A stretch of DNA of 64,000 nucleotides from Streptomyces sp. SCSIO 30461 (GCF_037023745.1 NZ_CP146101.1:2720001-2784000), one strand, 5' to 3'; positions 41,918 to 51,432 are shown, numbered from the stretch's first letter. Made by a program: numbers and translations. The notes: a model not told the origin generated them from the letters alone.

Positions 41918-42574
41918 ATGCGCGTCAACTTCACCGTCAACGGGCGCCGTCACGAAGCCGACGACGTATGGGAAGGCGAGAGCCTCCTCTACGTACTGCG
42001 TGAACGGCTCGGCCTCCCAGGCTCCAAGAACGCCTGCGAGCAGGGCGAATGTGGTTCCTGTACCGTCCGCCTCGACGGCGTCCCGGTATGTGCCTGCCTG
42101 GTGGCCGCGGGACAGGCCGAGGGGCGCGACGTCGTCACCGTCGAGGGCCTCGCCGACTTCGCCAAGCAGCGCAGCGCCTCCTGCGCCACGGGCGCCTGCG
42201 GCGACGCGGGCACCTCCGCAGGCTCCGGTACGTGCGGTGGCACCGAGGCGGGTACGACTGCTACCTCGGGTAACCCGGGTACGTCCCTCCAGGACGCCCA
42301 CCGTTGGAGCGCCCGCGGCACCGACTCGCAGACCGGCGAGGGCACCGAGCTCGCCCCCATCCAGCAGGCGTTCATCGACGCCGGAGCCGTGCAGTGCGGT
42401 TTCTGCACCCCGGGCCTGCTGGTCGCCGCGGACGAGCTGCTGGAGCGCAACGACTCCCCCTCCGACGCGGACATCCGCGAGGCGCTGTCCGGCAACCTCT
42501 GCCGCTGCACCGGTTACGAGAAGATCCTGGACGCGGTCCGCCTGGCGGCCGCCCGTCAGGGAGAGGCGGTCTGA
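41918..42574 (+). CDS. Xanthine dehydrogenase [2Fe-2S] subunit with unusual linker
   Basis: Electron-transfer subunit with two [2Fe-2S] clusters. The plant-ferredoxin-like site is C40, C45, C48, C60 ('CEQGECGSC'), the second 'QCGFC' at 160-163 and 'CRC' at 195-197. Between the domains, about residues 84-143 form a Ser/Gly/Thr-rich insert that contains three extra cysteines ('SCATGACGDAG', 'GTCGGTEAG'). Family members of about 160 residues lack it. It starts 2 bp after the FAD subunit stop, and the molybdopterin subunit follows 5 bp later. Confidence 0.93.
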   Translation: MRVNFTVNGRRHEADDVWEGESLLYVLRERLGLPGSKNACEQGECGSCTVRLDGVPVCACLVAAGQAEGRDVVTVEGLADFAKQRSASCATGACGDAGTSAGSGTCGGTEAGTTATSGNPGTSLQDAHRWSARGTDSQTGEGTELAPIQQAFIDAGAVQCGFCTPGLLVAADELLERNDSPSDADIREALSGNLCRCTGYEKILDAVRLAAARQGEAV

Positions 42575-42579
42575 GCACC

Positions 42580-45021
42580 ATGGCGCTGAACCCCCGAGTC
42601 ACCGCGACTCCCGATGCCACCGCGAGCCCCCGGGCGGCCACCGCCCCGGCAGGCGCTCCCACCAAGGTCACCCAGGGCTCCCCGACCAAGGGCGGCATCG
42701 GCGAGTCCACCCTGCGCCCCGACGGCACCCTGAAGGTCACCGGCGAGTTCGCCTACTCGTCCGACATGTGGCACGAGGACATGCTGTGGGGCCAGATTCT
42801 GCGGTCCACCGTGGCCCACGCCGAGATCGTGTCCATCGACATCTCCGAGGCACTCGCCCAGGCCGGTGTCCACGCCGTACTCACCTACGACGACCTGCCG
42901 ACCGATGTGAAGAACTACGGTCTGGAGATCCAGGACACCCCGGTCCTCGCCAACGGCGTGGTACGCCATCACGGCGAGCCGGTCGCCCTGGTCGCCGCCG
43001 ACCACCCGGAGACCGCCCGCCGGGCCGCCGCGAAGATCAAGGTCGAGTACCGCGAGCTGCCCGTCGTCACCGACGAGGCCTCCGCGACCGCGCCCGACGC
43101 GCCCCTGCTCCACCCGGGCCGCGACGACCACCACGCCGGGCATGTCGCCCACCCCAACATCGTCCACCGCCAGCCGATCGTGCGCGGGGACGCCGACGAG
43201 GCCGCCAAGCGCGCGGACGTGATCGTCAAGGGCGAGTACATCTTCGGCATGCAGGACCAGGCCTTCCTCGGCCCCGAGTCCGGTCTCGCCGTGCCCGCCG
43301 AGGACGGCGGCGTCGACCTCTACGTGGCCACCCAGTGGCTGCATTCGGACCTGCGTCAGATCGCCCCGGTGCTCGGCCTGCCCGAGGACAAGGTCCGTAT
43401 GACGCTGTCCGGCGTCGGCGGCGCCTTCGGTGGGCGCGAGGACCTGTCGATGCAGATCCACGCCTGTCTGCTGGCGCTGCGCACCGGCAAGCCGGTGAAG
43501 ATCGTCTACAACCGGTTCGAATCCTTCTTCGGGCACGTCCACCGCCACCCGGCGAAGCTGTCCTACGAGCACGGCGCCACCAGGGACGGCAAGCTCACCC
43601 ACATGAAGTGCCGGATCGTGCTGGACGGCGGCGCCTACGCCTCGGCGTCCCCCGCGGTCGTCGGCAACGCCTCTTCCCTCTCCGTCGGCCCGTACATCGT
43701 GGAAGACGTCGACATCGAGGCCATCGCGCTCTACACCAACAATCCGCCCTGCGGCGCCATGCGCGGCTTCGGCGCGGTCCAGGCGTGCTTCGCCTACGAG
43801 GCCCAGATGGACAAGGTCGCGGCCGAACTGGGCATGGACCCCGTCGAGCTCCGGCAGATCAACGCCATGGAGCAGGGCACGCTGCTGCCGACCGGGCAGC
43901 GGGTCGACTCCCCGGCACCGGTCGCCGAACTGCTCCGCAGGGTCAAGGCCATGCCGATGCCACCCGAGCAGCAGTGGGTGACCACCGAGGGCGCCGACGT
44001 GCGCGCGCTGCCCGGCGGGCTGTCCAACACCACCCACGGTGAAGGTGTCGTACGCGGTGTCGGCTATGCCGTCGGCATCAAGAACGTCGGCTTCTCCGAA
44101 GGCTTCGACGACTACTCCACCGCCAGGGTCCGTATGGAGGTCGTGGGCGGCGCGCCCGTCGCCACCGTGCACACCGCGATGGCGGAGGTCGGTCAGGGCG
44201 GTGTCACCGTGCACGCCCAGATCGCCCGCACGGAACTGGGCGTCACCCAGGTGACGATCCAGCCGGCCGACACCCGGGTCGGCTCGGCCGGTTCCACGTC
44301 GGCCTCCCGCCAGACCTATGTCACCGGAGGCGCGGTCAGGAACTCCTGCGAGGCCGTGCGCGAGCGGGTCCTGGAGCTCGGCCGCCGCAAGTTCGGCTCG
44401 TACCACCCGGCCTGGGCCACCGCAGAGCTGCTCCTCGAAGGCGGCAAGGTCGTCACCGACGGCGGCGAGGTGCTCGCCGATCTGGTGGACGTGCTGGAGG
44501 ACGAGGCCGTCGAGGTCGAGCTCGAATGGCGCCACCGCCCCACCGAGGCCTTCGATCCGCGCACAGGCCAGGGCAACGGCCATGTGCAGTACTCCTTCGC
44601 CGCCCATCGCGCGGTGGTGGAGGTGGACACCGAGCTCGGCCTGGTCAAGGTGGTCGAACTGGCCTGTGCCCAGGATGTCGGCAAGGCGCTCAACCCGCTC
44701 TCCGTCGTCGGCCAGATCCAGGGTGGCACCACCCAGGGCCTCGGCATGGCGGTGATGGAGGAGATCATCGTCGACCCGAAGACCGCGAAGGTACGCAACC
44801 CCTCCTTCACGGACTACCTCATCCCCACGATCCTCGACACGCCGACCATCCCCGTCGACGTGCTCGAACTCGCCGACGAGCACGCCCCGTACGGGTTGCG
44901 CGGCATCGGCGAAGCCCCGACTCTGTCGTCCACCCCGGCCGTCCTCGCGGCGATCAGGAACGCGACAGGACTCGAGCTGAACAGGACACCGGTGCGGCCA
45001 GAGCACCTCACCGGAACCTGA
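42580..45021 (+). CDS. Xanthine dehydrogenase molybdopterin-binding subunit
   Basis: The catalytic subunit that hydroxylates hypoxanthine or xanthine toward urate. The 813-residue protein has 'KVTGEFAYSSDMWHEDMLWG', 'GVGGAFGGRED' (Mo-cofactor loop), 'CGAMRGFGAVQACFAYE', 'GQGGVTVHAQIA' and the catalytic glutamate at Glu778 in 'GIGEAPTL'. The first 40 residues are an Ala/Thr/Pro-rich extension before the domain. ATG chosen as the first start after the upstream subunit stop; GAGAGG lies 13 nt before it. A strong terminator hairpin follows. Confidence 0.95.
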   Translation: MALNPRVTATPDATASPRAATAPAGAPTKVTQGSPTKGGIGESTLRPDGTLKVTGEFAYSSDMWHEDMLWGQILRSTVAHAEIVSIDISEALAQAGVHAVLTYDDLPTDVKNYGLEIQDTPVLANGVVRHHGEPVALVAADHPETARRAAAKIKVEYRELPVVTDEASATAPDAPLLHPGRDDHHAGHVAHPNIVHRQPIVRGDADEAAKRADVIVKGEYIFGMQDQAFLGPESGLAVPAEDGGVDLYVATQWLHSDLRQIAPVLGLPEDKVRMTLSGVGGAFGGREDLSMQIHACLLALRTGKPVKIVYNRFESFFGHVHRHPAKLSYEHGATRDGKLTHMKCRIVLDGGAYASASPAVVGNASSLSVGPYIVEDVDIEAIALYTNNPPCGAMRGFGAVQACFAYEAQMDKVAAELGMDPVELRQINAMEQGTLLPTGQRVDSPAPVAELLRRVKAMPMPPEQQWVTTEGADVRALPGGLSNTTHGEGVVRGVGYAVGIKNVGFSEGFDDYSTARVRMEVVGGAPVATVHTAMAEVGQGGVTVHAQIARTELGVTQVTIQPADTRVGSAGSTSASRQTYVTGGAVRNSCEAVRERVLELGRRKFGSYHPAWATAELLLEGGKVVTDGGEVLADLVDVLEDEAVEVELEWRHRPTEAFDPRTGQGNGHVQYSFAAHRAVVEVDTELGLVKVVELACAQDVGKALNPLSVVGQIQGGTTQGLGMAVMEEIIVDPKTAKVRNPSFTDYLIPTILDTPTIPVDVLELADEHAPYGLRGIGEAPTLSSTPAVLAAIRNATGLELNRTPVRPEHLTGT

Positions 45022-45029
45022 CAGCCGTC

Positions 45030-45052
45030 GCCAGGCCGTGCCACGGCCTGGC
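45030..45052 (+). terminator. Strong terminator after the xanthine dehydrogenase genes
   Basis: Arms GCCAGGCCGTG and CACGGCCTGGC, 11 bp perfect around one base (in practice a 3-nt loop), 8 bp after the stop. It separates the enzyme genes from the permease and XdhC genes; the rest of the 279-bp spacer shows no other feature. Confidence 0.75.
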
Positions 45053-45300
45053 ACCCTCCGGACGGTGCGTGCCTCCCGGTACGCCACAGTCCACGCGCCC
45101 GCGCCGCCGGAGGACCCGTACCGCCACCGCTCGCGGTACGCAGCCCCGCGGTCACCCCCGCCCAGTGGTTGAGCAGCGTCGTTCGTTCGTCTCGGGCCGT
45201 CCCCCGGGTCGTGCAGCCAACGCAAGATCCCAAATCCCGCATTTCCCCCGGCTTCCACGCCGTTCGCGGGTGCCCCTATGAACCTTGGGAGTAGGCAACC

Positions 45301-46776
45301 ATGACCCAGTCATCTGTGGAGCCGAAGGCCACCGCCGCGGATACGGAGGACGCGGGCTCCGACTCGCAGATCCCTGCCGCCGGGCGGTCCTGGCTCGACC
45401 GGTACTTTCACATCTCCGAACGAGGATCCACCGTCGCACGCGAAGTGCGCGGCGGCACCACCACCTTCATGGCGATGGCGTACATCCTCCTGCTCAACCC
45501 TCTGATCCTGAACGGCAAGGACGCCGCGGGGAACGTGCTCGGGCAGCCCGGCCTCATCACGGCGACCGCCTTCGCCGCTGCCGCGACCACCCTGCTGATG
45601 GGCTTCATCGGCAAGGTCCCGCTCGCCCTGGCGGCCGGGCTGAGCGTTTCCGGTGTCGTCGCCTCGCAGGTGGTGCCCCAGATGACCTGGCCGCAGGCCA
45701 TGGCCATGTGCGTGGCGTACGGCGTGGTGATCTGCCTGCTGGTCGTCACCGGACTGCGCGAACTGGTGATGAACGCGATACCGCTGCCACTGAAGCACGG
45801 CATCACCATGGGAATCGGCCTCTTCATCGCCCTGATCGGTCTGGTCAAGGCGGGCTTCGTCGGCCACGGCGCCGAGTTCGGGCCGCCCGTCGAGATGGGT
45901 GATGGCGGTGTGCTCTCCGGCTGGCCGGTACTGATCTTCTGCGTCACCCTACTGATGATCTTCATGCTGCAGGCCCGCCGCGTACCCGGTGCGATCCTGA
46001 TCGGCATCGTCGTCGGCACCGTCGCCGCGGTGGTCGTCCACAATGTCGCCGGTCTGGACGCCAAGGCGTGGAACATGTCCCCGCCGGAGCTGAGCGGCAG
46101 CGCGGTCTCCATGCCCGACTTCTCGCTCTTCGGCCAGGTGGACTTCGGCGGCTGGGGCGACGTCGGCGCGATGACGGTCGGCTTCATCGTCTTCACCCTG
46201 GTACTGGCGGGCTTCTTCGACGCGATGGCCACCATCATCGGTGTCGGCACCCAGGCCAAGCTCGCCGACGACCAGGGACGGATGCCCGGACTCTCGAAGG
46301 CGCTGTTCATCGACGGTGCCGGCGGTGCCATCGGCGGTGTCGCGGGCGGCTCGGGCCAGACGGTTTTCGTGGAGTCGGCCACCGGTGTCGGCGAGGGTGC
46401 CAGAACCGGTCTCGCCTCGGTCGTCACCGGCCTGTTCTTCGCGGCCTGCCTCTTCTTCACCCCGCTCACGGCGATCGTGCCGCCGCAGGTCGCCTCCGCG
46501 GCCCTGGTGGTCATCGGCGCCATGATGATGCAGAACGCCCGGCATGTGGACTGGAACGACCCATCGGTCGCCATCCCGGTCTTCCTCACCGTGGTGCTGA
46601 TGCCGTTCACGTACAGCATCACCCCGGGAGTCGCCGCCGGTGTCATCTCGTACGTCGCCATCAAGGTCGCCCAGGGCAAGGGCCGCGAGGTGGGCGCCTT
46701 CATGTGGGGCCTGACCGCGATCTTCGTGGTCTTCTTCGCCCTCAGCCCGATCGAGGGTTGGTTCGGGGTCCACTGA
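45301..46776 (+). CDS. NCS2 family purine permease (AzgA-like)
   Basis: A 491-residue transporter with about 12-13 hydrophobic helices, in the AzgA branch of the nucleobase-cation symporter-2 family: 'GGTTTFMAMAYILLLNP' in helix 1, 'AGLSVSGVVASQVV', 'HGITMGIGLFIALIGLV', 'FFDAMATIIGVGTQAKLAD' and 'GGSGQTVFVESATGVGEGAR'. This branch takes up hypoxanthine, guanine or adenine by proton symport. It lies between the xanthine dehydrogenase and XdhC genes, so it supplies the substrate. A 35-residue hydrophilic N-terminus precedes helix 1. Confidence 0.92.
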   Translation: MTQSSVEPKATAADTEDAGSDSQIPAAGRSWLDRYFHISERGSTVAREVRGGTTTFMAMAYILLLNPLILNGKDAAGNVLGQPGLITATAFAAAATTLLMGFIGKVPLALAAGLSVSGVVASQVVPQMTWPQAMAMCVAYGVVICLLVVTGLRELVMNAIPLPLKHGITMGIGLFIALIGLVKAGFVGHGAEFGPPVEMGDGGVLSGWPVLIFCVTLLMIFMLQARRVPGAILIGIVVGTVAAVVVHNVAGLDAKAWNMSPPELSGSAVSMPDFSLFGQVDFGGWGDVGAMTVGFIVFTLVLAGFFDAMATIIGVGTQAKLADDQGRMPGLSKALFIDGAGGAIGGVAGGSGQTVFVESATGVGEGARTGLASVVTGLFFAACLFFTPLTAIVPPQVASAALVVIGAMMMQNARHVDWNDPSVAIPVFLTVVLMPFTYSITPGVAAGVISYVAIKVAQGKGREVGAFMWGLTAIFVVFFALSPIEGWFGVH

Positions 46777-46825
46777 CCCCGCACCGAGCCCTACGCACGC
46801 AGCCCGCAGACCCGAGGAGACCGAC

Positions 46826-47989
46826 ATGCTGGACATCGCCGCTGAGCTGCACCGGTGGGTCGAGCAGGGACGTGACTTCGCCGTCGCCACCGTGGTGGCC
46901 GTCGGCGGCAGCGCGCCCCGGCAGCCCGGAGCCGCACTCGCCGTCGACCGCGAGGGCACCGCGATCGGGTCGGTCTCCGGGGGGTGCGTGGAGGGCGCGG
47001 TGTACGAGCTGTGCCGCCAGGCGCTCGAGGACGGCGAGACCGTGCTCGAGCGCTTCGGCTACAGCGATGACGACGCCTTCGCGGTGGGCCTGACCTGCGG
47101 TGGGATCATCGACATCCTGGTCACCCCGGTACGCGTGGCCGACGTCGCCGCCCGGCGGGTCCTCGCGGACGCGCTGTCCGCGGCGGCGCGGGGGCAGGCG
47201 GCGGCCCTCGCCCGGATCACCGAGGGGCCTGCAGACCTCGTGGGGCGTGCCCTGCTGGTGCACCCGGACGGTTCCTACGAGGGCGGCCTCGGAGGCCATC
47301 CCGAACTGGATCGCACCGCGGCGGCCGAGGCCCGCGCACTGCTGGACGCCGGCCGTACCGGCACCATCCCGATCGGCGCGGACGGTGCCCGCTGCGGGCA
47401 GCCACTCACCCTGCTGGTGGAGTCGAGTGTGCCGCCGCCGCGCATGATCGTCTTCGGGGCCATCGACTTCGCGTCCGCGCTGGTGCGGGTGGGGAAGTTC
47501 CTCGGATACCACGTGACCGTCTGCGACGCCCGCCCCGTCTTCGCGACCGGGCAGCGCTTCCCCGAGGCCGACGAGATCGTCGTGGCCTGGCCGCACCGGT
47601 ATCTGGCCTCGACCGATGTCGACAGCCGTACCGTGCTGTGTGTGCTGACCCATGACGCCAAGTTCGACGTGCCCCTGCTGGTGTCGGCGCTGACCCTCCC
47701 CGTGGCCTACGTCGGCGCGATGGGCTCGCGCCGCACCCATGAGGACCGCAACCGCCGGCTGCGCGAGGCTGGGGTCACCGAGGCCGCCATCGCCCGACTG
47801 CGCTCGCCGATCGGCCTCGACCTCGGAGCACGTACTCCCGAGGAGACGGCTCTGTCGATCGCCGCCGAGATCGTCGCGGACCGACGCGGCGGCAGCGGTG
47901 TCCCACTGGCCGGCGCGCACACCCCGATCCACCACGACGCGCCGCGCACGCGCGCCGCAGTGGTCGCGGCCGTCGGCTCCGTGGCCTGA
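46826..47989 (+). CDS. xdhC: XdhC/CoxI family molybdenum cofactor insertion protein
   Basis: XdhC binds and sulfurates the molybdenum cofactor and loads it into xanthine dehydrogenase. The 387-residue protein has the N-terminal XdhC/CoxI domain ('ATVVAVGGSAPRQPGAALAV', 'GSVSGGCVEGAVYE', 'GLTCGGIIDILV') and the C-terminal Rossmann domain ('MIVFGAIDFASALVRVGKFL', 'YVGAMGSRRTHEDR', 'PIGLDLGARTPEETALSIAAEI'). It lies 49 bp after the permease gene and is probably cotranscribed with it. A hairpin lies between it and the convergent PRC-barrel gene. Confidence 0.94.
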   Translation: MLDIAAELHRWVEQGRDFAVATVVAVGGSAPRQPGAALAVDREGTAIGSVSGGCVEGAVYELCRQALEDGETVLERFGYSDDDAFAVGLTCGGIIDILVTPVRVADVAARRVLADALSAAARGQAAALARITEGPADLVGRALLVHPDGSYEGGLGGHPELDRTAAAEARALLDAGRTGTIPIGADGARCGQPLTLLVESSVPPPRMIVFGAIDFASALVRVGKFLGYHVTVCDARPVFATGQRFPEADEIVVAWPHRYLASTDVDSRTVLCVLTHDAKFDVPLLVSALTLPVAYVGAMGSRRTHEDRNRRLREAGVTEAAIARLRSPIGLDLGARTPEETALSIAAEIVADRRGGSGVPLAGAHTPIHHDAPRTRAAVVAAVGSVA

Positions 47990-48029
47990 GCGGCCGCGGC
48001 CCGGTCCAGCCGTTGAGCCGATACGACCG

Positions 48030-48049
48030 GAAGCCCGGCCGGGGGCTTC
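48030..48049. terminator. Bidirectional hairpin between xdhC and the PRC-barrel gene
   Basis: Arms GAAGCCC and GGGCTTC around a GGCCGG loop, in the 81-bp space between two convergent stop codons. Confidence 0.6.
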
Positions 48050-48070
48050 GGGCCGGAAAGCGGTAGCGGG

Positions 48071-48436
48071 TCAGACGATACGTCCGCCGAAAGGACCGCC
48101 CAAGCCGTAGTACGCGCTCAGCGCCTCGTGGTAGCCGATGTCGCCGAGGTGCTTGTCCTCGTGGAATTCCGGAGCGCCCTTGATCTGGTCCTTCGTCCTG
48201 TCGACGTGGATCCTGCGCTCGTCCACGTCGACGCGGGTCACCGTACTCGCCGGGAGCAGGACCTCCTTGCCGAAGATCCACACACCGGTGTCCACCACCA
48301 GGTACGCGTCGGAGACCTCGTCGGAATGCTTGTCGACCTTGCCGATGGCGCCGTCGGCGGCCTCGACCTCGTAGCCGGTCAGGTCGGTGCCTGCCAGGTG
48401 GCCGGCCGTGGACTTGTAGCTCCACCTCTCACTCAC
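48071..48436 (-). CDS. PRC-barrel domain protein
   Basis: A 121-residue protein whose first 65 residues form a PRC-barrel ('LAGTDLTGYEVEAADGAIGKVDK', 'AYLVVDTGVWIFGKEVLLPAS'), the fold shared with photosynthetic H subunits and RimM. The end ('HVDRTKDQIKGAPEF', 'YHEALSAYYGLGGPF') is typical of stress-related actinobacterial PRC-barrel proteins. Role unknown. The GTG is supported by AAGGA about 7 nt upstream. Confidence 0.88.
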   Translation of the reverse strand: MSERWSYKSTAGHLAGTDLTGYEVEAADGAIGKVDKHSDEVSDAYLVVDTGVWIFGKEVLLPASTVTRVDVDERRIHVDRTKDQIKGAPEFHEDKHLGDIGYHEALSAYYGLGGPFGGRIV

Positions 48437-48580
48437 GCCAAATCCTTCCTGTGGACGAAGCAACTGCCTGCCTCGATGTGTCCTGTCGAAGTCCGGGGTG
48501 GATCCGACGTATCCGCCGAACGGGCCCTGCCGCCCCGCGGTGTTCCCGCGTCAGCGCCAGGCCTGCCGCTCTCGCCGTCC

Positions 48581-48890
48581 TCACTCGTCTGCCCCGGTAT
48601 TCGGGGAGGACACCGACGCCTCTACTCGGCCGGAGACTCGGAGCGCTACCGGCCCGATGAGAGCACCGGTGGCCAGCGAACCCAGGATGACCGTCGTGAT
48701 GTAGATCGTCTTGTCGGTCTGCCCCGGCTTCTGGAAGGCCGGGGTGAACACGACCGTGAGCAGGAGCCGAAGAGGATCTGGACACCCGTCTGCGTGACTC
48801 GTATCTCCTGGATGAGTTCCTGCCAGCGACGGTCAGCTCGCTCGTCCTCCGTCTCGCGGTGGTTGTCGTGTCCTCCGTGGCCTGCGTGAA
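48581..48890 (-). pseudogene. Frameshifted and truncated DUF6328-type membrane protein
   Basis: On the minus strand, 'ETEDERADRRWQELIQEIR' and 'VTQTGVQILFG' read in one frame from about 48890, then the sequence resumes one base out of frame as 'LLLTVVFTPAFQK' and 'TIYITTVILGSLATGALIGP', ending at a TGA at 48581. This is the N-terminal part of a DUF6328 protein with a single-base deletion near 48765, no clear start and a lost C-terminal third. It overlaps the promoter region of the FHA-ABC gene. Confidence 0.7.
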
Positions 48891-48917
48891 GGAAGCCCCA
48901 AAGATAAAATCGGGGGC

Positions 48918-51350
48918 ATGGCTGAGCGGCCCGCAGCGCGCACAGCGCCCGAGCTGGTCATCGAAACCGACCGGGGCTCGACGCTGATGAGCCCGGGCCG
49001 GGTCTACCACGTCGGGCGGGACCCGCTGAGCGACGTCGTGATCGACGACGTCAGGGTCTCCTGGCACCACGCGGTGCTCAGGACCGAGGCGGACCACTGG
49101 ACGCTGGAGGACGAGAACAGCACCAATGGCACCTACACCGACGGTCGGCGTATCCGTGCATCGGGCGTGGGGCCCGGCAGCGTCATACGCTTCGGCAGCC
49201 CACAGGACGGTCCGCGTGCCGTCCTCGTCGGTACCGGACCGGCGGCCCCTCCCGAGCCACCCGAGCCGGCGGGGGCCACTCCTCTCACGCCGGTCGCTCC
49301 GGTCACTCCGACCGGTCCCTACTCCGCACCGGCGCCGTCACCGGACGCACCCCGGCGCCCCGCCGCCACCGGTACGTTCCGGCAGCCCACCACCGTACGG
49401 CCGCTGCCGACCCGCACGGTCAGGATCGGCCGCTCGCCGGAAAACGACCTGATCATCGAGGACCTCATCGTCTCGCGCCGGCACGCCGAACTGCGGGCCC
49501 TGCCCGACGGCAGCTACGAGATCGCGGACCTCGGCAGTCACAACGGCACCTATCTCAACGGCCGGCGCATCACCCGCGCGGCCGTCACCCCCGCGGACAT
49601 CGTCGGCATCGGCCACTCCACCTTCTGCCTCGTCGGCGACGAACTCCAGGAGTTCGAGGACTACGGCGAGGTCTCGCTCGACGTCCAGGACCTCGCCGTC
49701 TCGGTGTCCGACGGGAAGCGCGGCACCAAGCTGCTGCTCGACCACGTCTCCTTCCCGGTCGGCGAGAAGTGCCTGCTCGGGGTGGTGGGTCCCAGCGGCG
49801 CCGGGAAGTCCACCCTGCTCAACGCGCTCACCGGGCTGCGCCCCGCCAACCACGGCACGGTCCTCTACGACGGCCGCGACCTCTACCGCGACTACGCCGA
49901 ACTGCGCCGACGTATCGGACTCGTACCGCAGGACGACATCCTGCACCTCCAACTGACCGTGCGCAGGGCCCTGTCGTACGCTGCGGAGCTGCGCTTCCCC
50001 GAGGACACCGCGCGCGCCGAGCGTGAGGCCAGGGTCGAGGAGGTCATCCAGGAGCTCGGGCTCGAACAGCGCGCGGACCAGCCGATCCACACCCTCTCCG
50101 GCGGCCAGCGCAAACGTGTCAGCGTCGCACTCGAACTGCTCACCAAACCCTCGCTGCTGTTCCTCGACGAACCGACGTCCGGACTCGACCCCGGGATGGA
50201 CCGCTCGGTCATGCATATGCTGCGAGGGCTCGCCGACGACGGCCGCACGGTCATCGTCGTCACGCACAGCGTGCTCAGTCTGGATGTGTGCGACCGGCTG
50301 CTCGTGCTCGCACCGGGCGGGCGGATCGCCTTCTTCGGCGCGCCCGATGACGCTTTGCCGTTCTTCGGCTTCGACGACTGGCCCGTGGCCTTCGAGGCGT
50401 TCGAGAACGACCGGGGCCGCGACTGGGCGGGCCAGTACCAGGCGTCCTCGTACTACCACCAGTACATCGGCGCGGCGGCTCAGCCCAGGGCCGAGCCGGA
50501 CCGGCAGTCCGTGGATGTGGCGCCACCACCCAAGTCACAGAGCTGGTTCGCCCAACTGCGGACGCTCGTGCGCCGCTACGCCTCGGTGTTGAGCGCGGAC
50601 CGCACTTTCCTGATCATCATGATCGTCCTGCCGTTCGGCATGGGCGCGATGGCTCGGGGACTGGCAGGCAGCAAGTTCACCCAGGAGACCGCGCTCGACG
50701 CCCTGCTCGTGCTGTGCGTCGGCGGGGTGCTGACCGGCGCGGCCAATGCGGTGCGCGAACTGGTCAAGGAACGCGTCATCTACCAGCGCGAGCGTGCCGT
50801 AGGGCTGTCCAGATCCGCGTATCTGATGTCCAAGGTCGTGGTGCTGGGCGTGATCACGATCGCCCAGGCCGTGGTGCTCACCCTCGTCGCCCTGCTCGGC
50901 GTGGATCTGAGCGCCCCCGGTGGCGAGGGGGTGCTGATGCCACCGCTGGTCGAGATCACGCTGGCCGTCGCGGTGCTGTCCTTCACCTCGATGATGATGG
51001 GCCTGGTGATCTCCGCCCTGGTGCCGAAGGAGGAAGTGACCATGCCGCTGCTGGTCCTCCTCACCATGGTCCAGATCGTGTTCTGCGGGGCGCTGCTGGA
51101 GCTGGACGGGGTGCGGGTGATGGAGCAGATCGCCTGGCTGGTCCCGGCCCGCTGGGCTTTCGCCGCCATGGCGGACACCGTGGACATCGCCCGTATCGTC
51201 CAGGGCCCCGACACCGACGATCCCCTCTTCGAGCACTCCGCCGAGCTGTGGGCGCAGAACATGGCGGTGATGGTGGTGTACTGCGTGTTCCTCTGGTTCG
51301 TGGTCGCGAGGCTGCTCCGGCGCCATGAACCCGAGGTCATGCGGAAGTAG
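48918..51350 (+). CDS. FHA-domain ABC transporter (ATPase-permease fusion, Rv1747-like)
   Basis: An 810-residue fusion. Two FHA phosphothreonine-binding domains lie at about 28-100 ('HVGRDPLSDVVIDDVRVS', 'NSTNGTY') and 168-240 ('RIGRSPENDLIIEDLIVS', 'SHNGTYLNGR'), with a Pro/Thr-rich linker that may hold phosphosites. The ABCG-type ATPase follows (about 255-475; Walker A 'GPSGAGKST', signature 'LSGGQRKRVS', Walker B 'LLFLDEPTSGLDP') and a six-helix permease (about 550-805). M. tuberculosis Rv1747 has this architecture and is regulated by Ser/Thr kinases. The transported substrate is not inferable. The ATG opens the domain directly. Confidence 0.93.
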   Translation: MAERPAARTAPELVIETDRGSTLMSPGRVYHVGRDPLSDVVIDDVRVSWHHAVLRTEADHWTLEDENSTNGTYTDGRRIRASGVGPGSVIRFGSPQDGPRAVLVGTGPAAPPEPPEPAGATPLTPVAPVTPTGPYSAPAPSPDAPRRPAATGTFRQPTTVRPLPTRTVRIGRSPENDLIIEDLIVSRRHAELRALPDGSYEIADLGSHNGTYLNGRRITRAAVTPADIVGIGHSTFCLVGDELQEFEDYGEVSLDVQDLAVSVSDGKRGTKLLLDHVSFPVGEKCLLGVVGPSGAGKSTLLNALTGLRPANHGTVLYDGRDLYRDYAELRRRIGLVPQDDILHLQLTVRRALSYAAELRFPEDTARAEREARVEEVIQELGLEQRADQPIHTLSGGQRKRVSVALELLTKPSLLFLDEPTSGLDPGMDRSVMHMLRGLADDGRTVIVVTHSVLSLDVCDRLLVLAPGGRIAFFGAPDDALPFFGFDDWPVAFEAFENDRGRDWAGQYQASSYYHQYIGAAAQPRAEPDRQSVDVAPPPKSQSWFAQLRTLVRRYASVLSADRTFLIIMIVLPFGMGAMARGLAGSKFTQETALDALLVLCVGGVLTGAANAVRELVKERVIYQRERAVGLSRSAYLMSKVVVLGVITIAQAVVLTLVALLGVDLSAPGGEGVLMPPLVEITLAVAVLSFTSMMMGLVISALVPKEEVTMPLLVLLTMVQIVFCGALLELDGVRVMEQIAWLVPARWAFAAMADTVDIARIVQGPDTDDPLFEHSAELWAQNMAVMVVYCVFLWFVVARLLRRHEPEVMRK

Positions 51351-51400
51351 TGAAAGCATGCGACGGACGGTGCCTTCCGAGACTCCGGTGGATCGTGCTG

Positions 51401-51432
51401 CCGACGTGCCGACGTGCCGACGTGCCGACGTG
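51401..51432. repeat. CCGACGTG octanucleotide tandem repeat
   Basis: Four exact 8-bp copies with a partial fifth, between the FHA-ABC stop and the next start codon (51457). Length variation here would change the distance between promoter or ribosome-binding site and the downstream gene. Confidence 0.85.

Noticed and set aside
43505..43525. GGTTCGAATCC-like tRNA T-arm sequence
   Set aside because: It lies within conserved xanthine dehydrogenase codons and has no acceptor or anticodon arms around it.
42556..45258. 900-codon open frame antisense to the xanthine dehydrogenase large subunit
   Set aside because: High-GC third positions open antisense frames; no family motifs, and the plus-strand protein is unambiguous.
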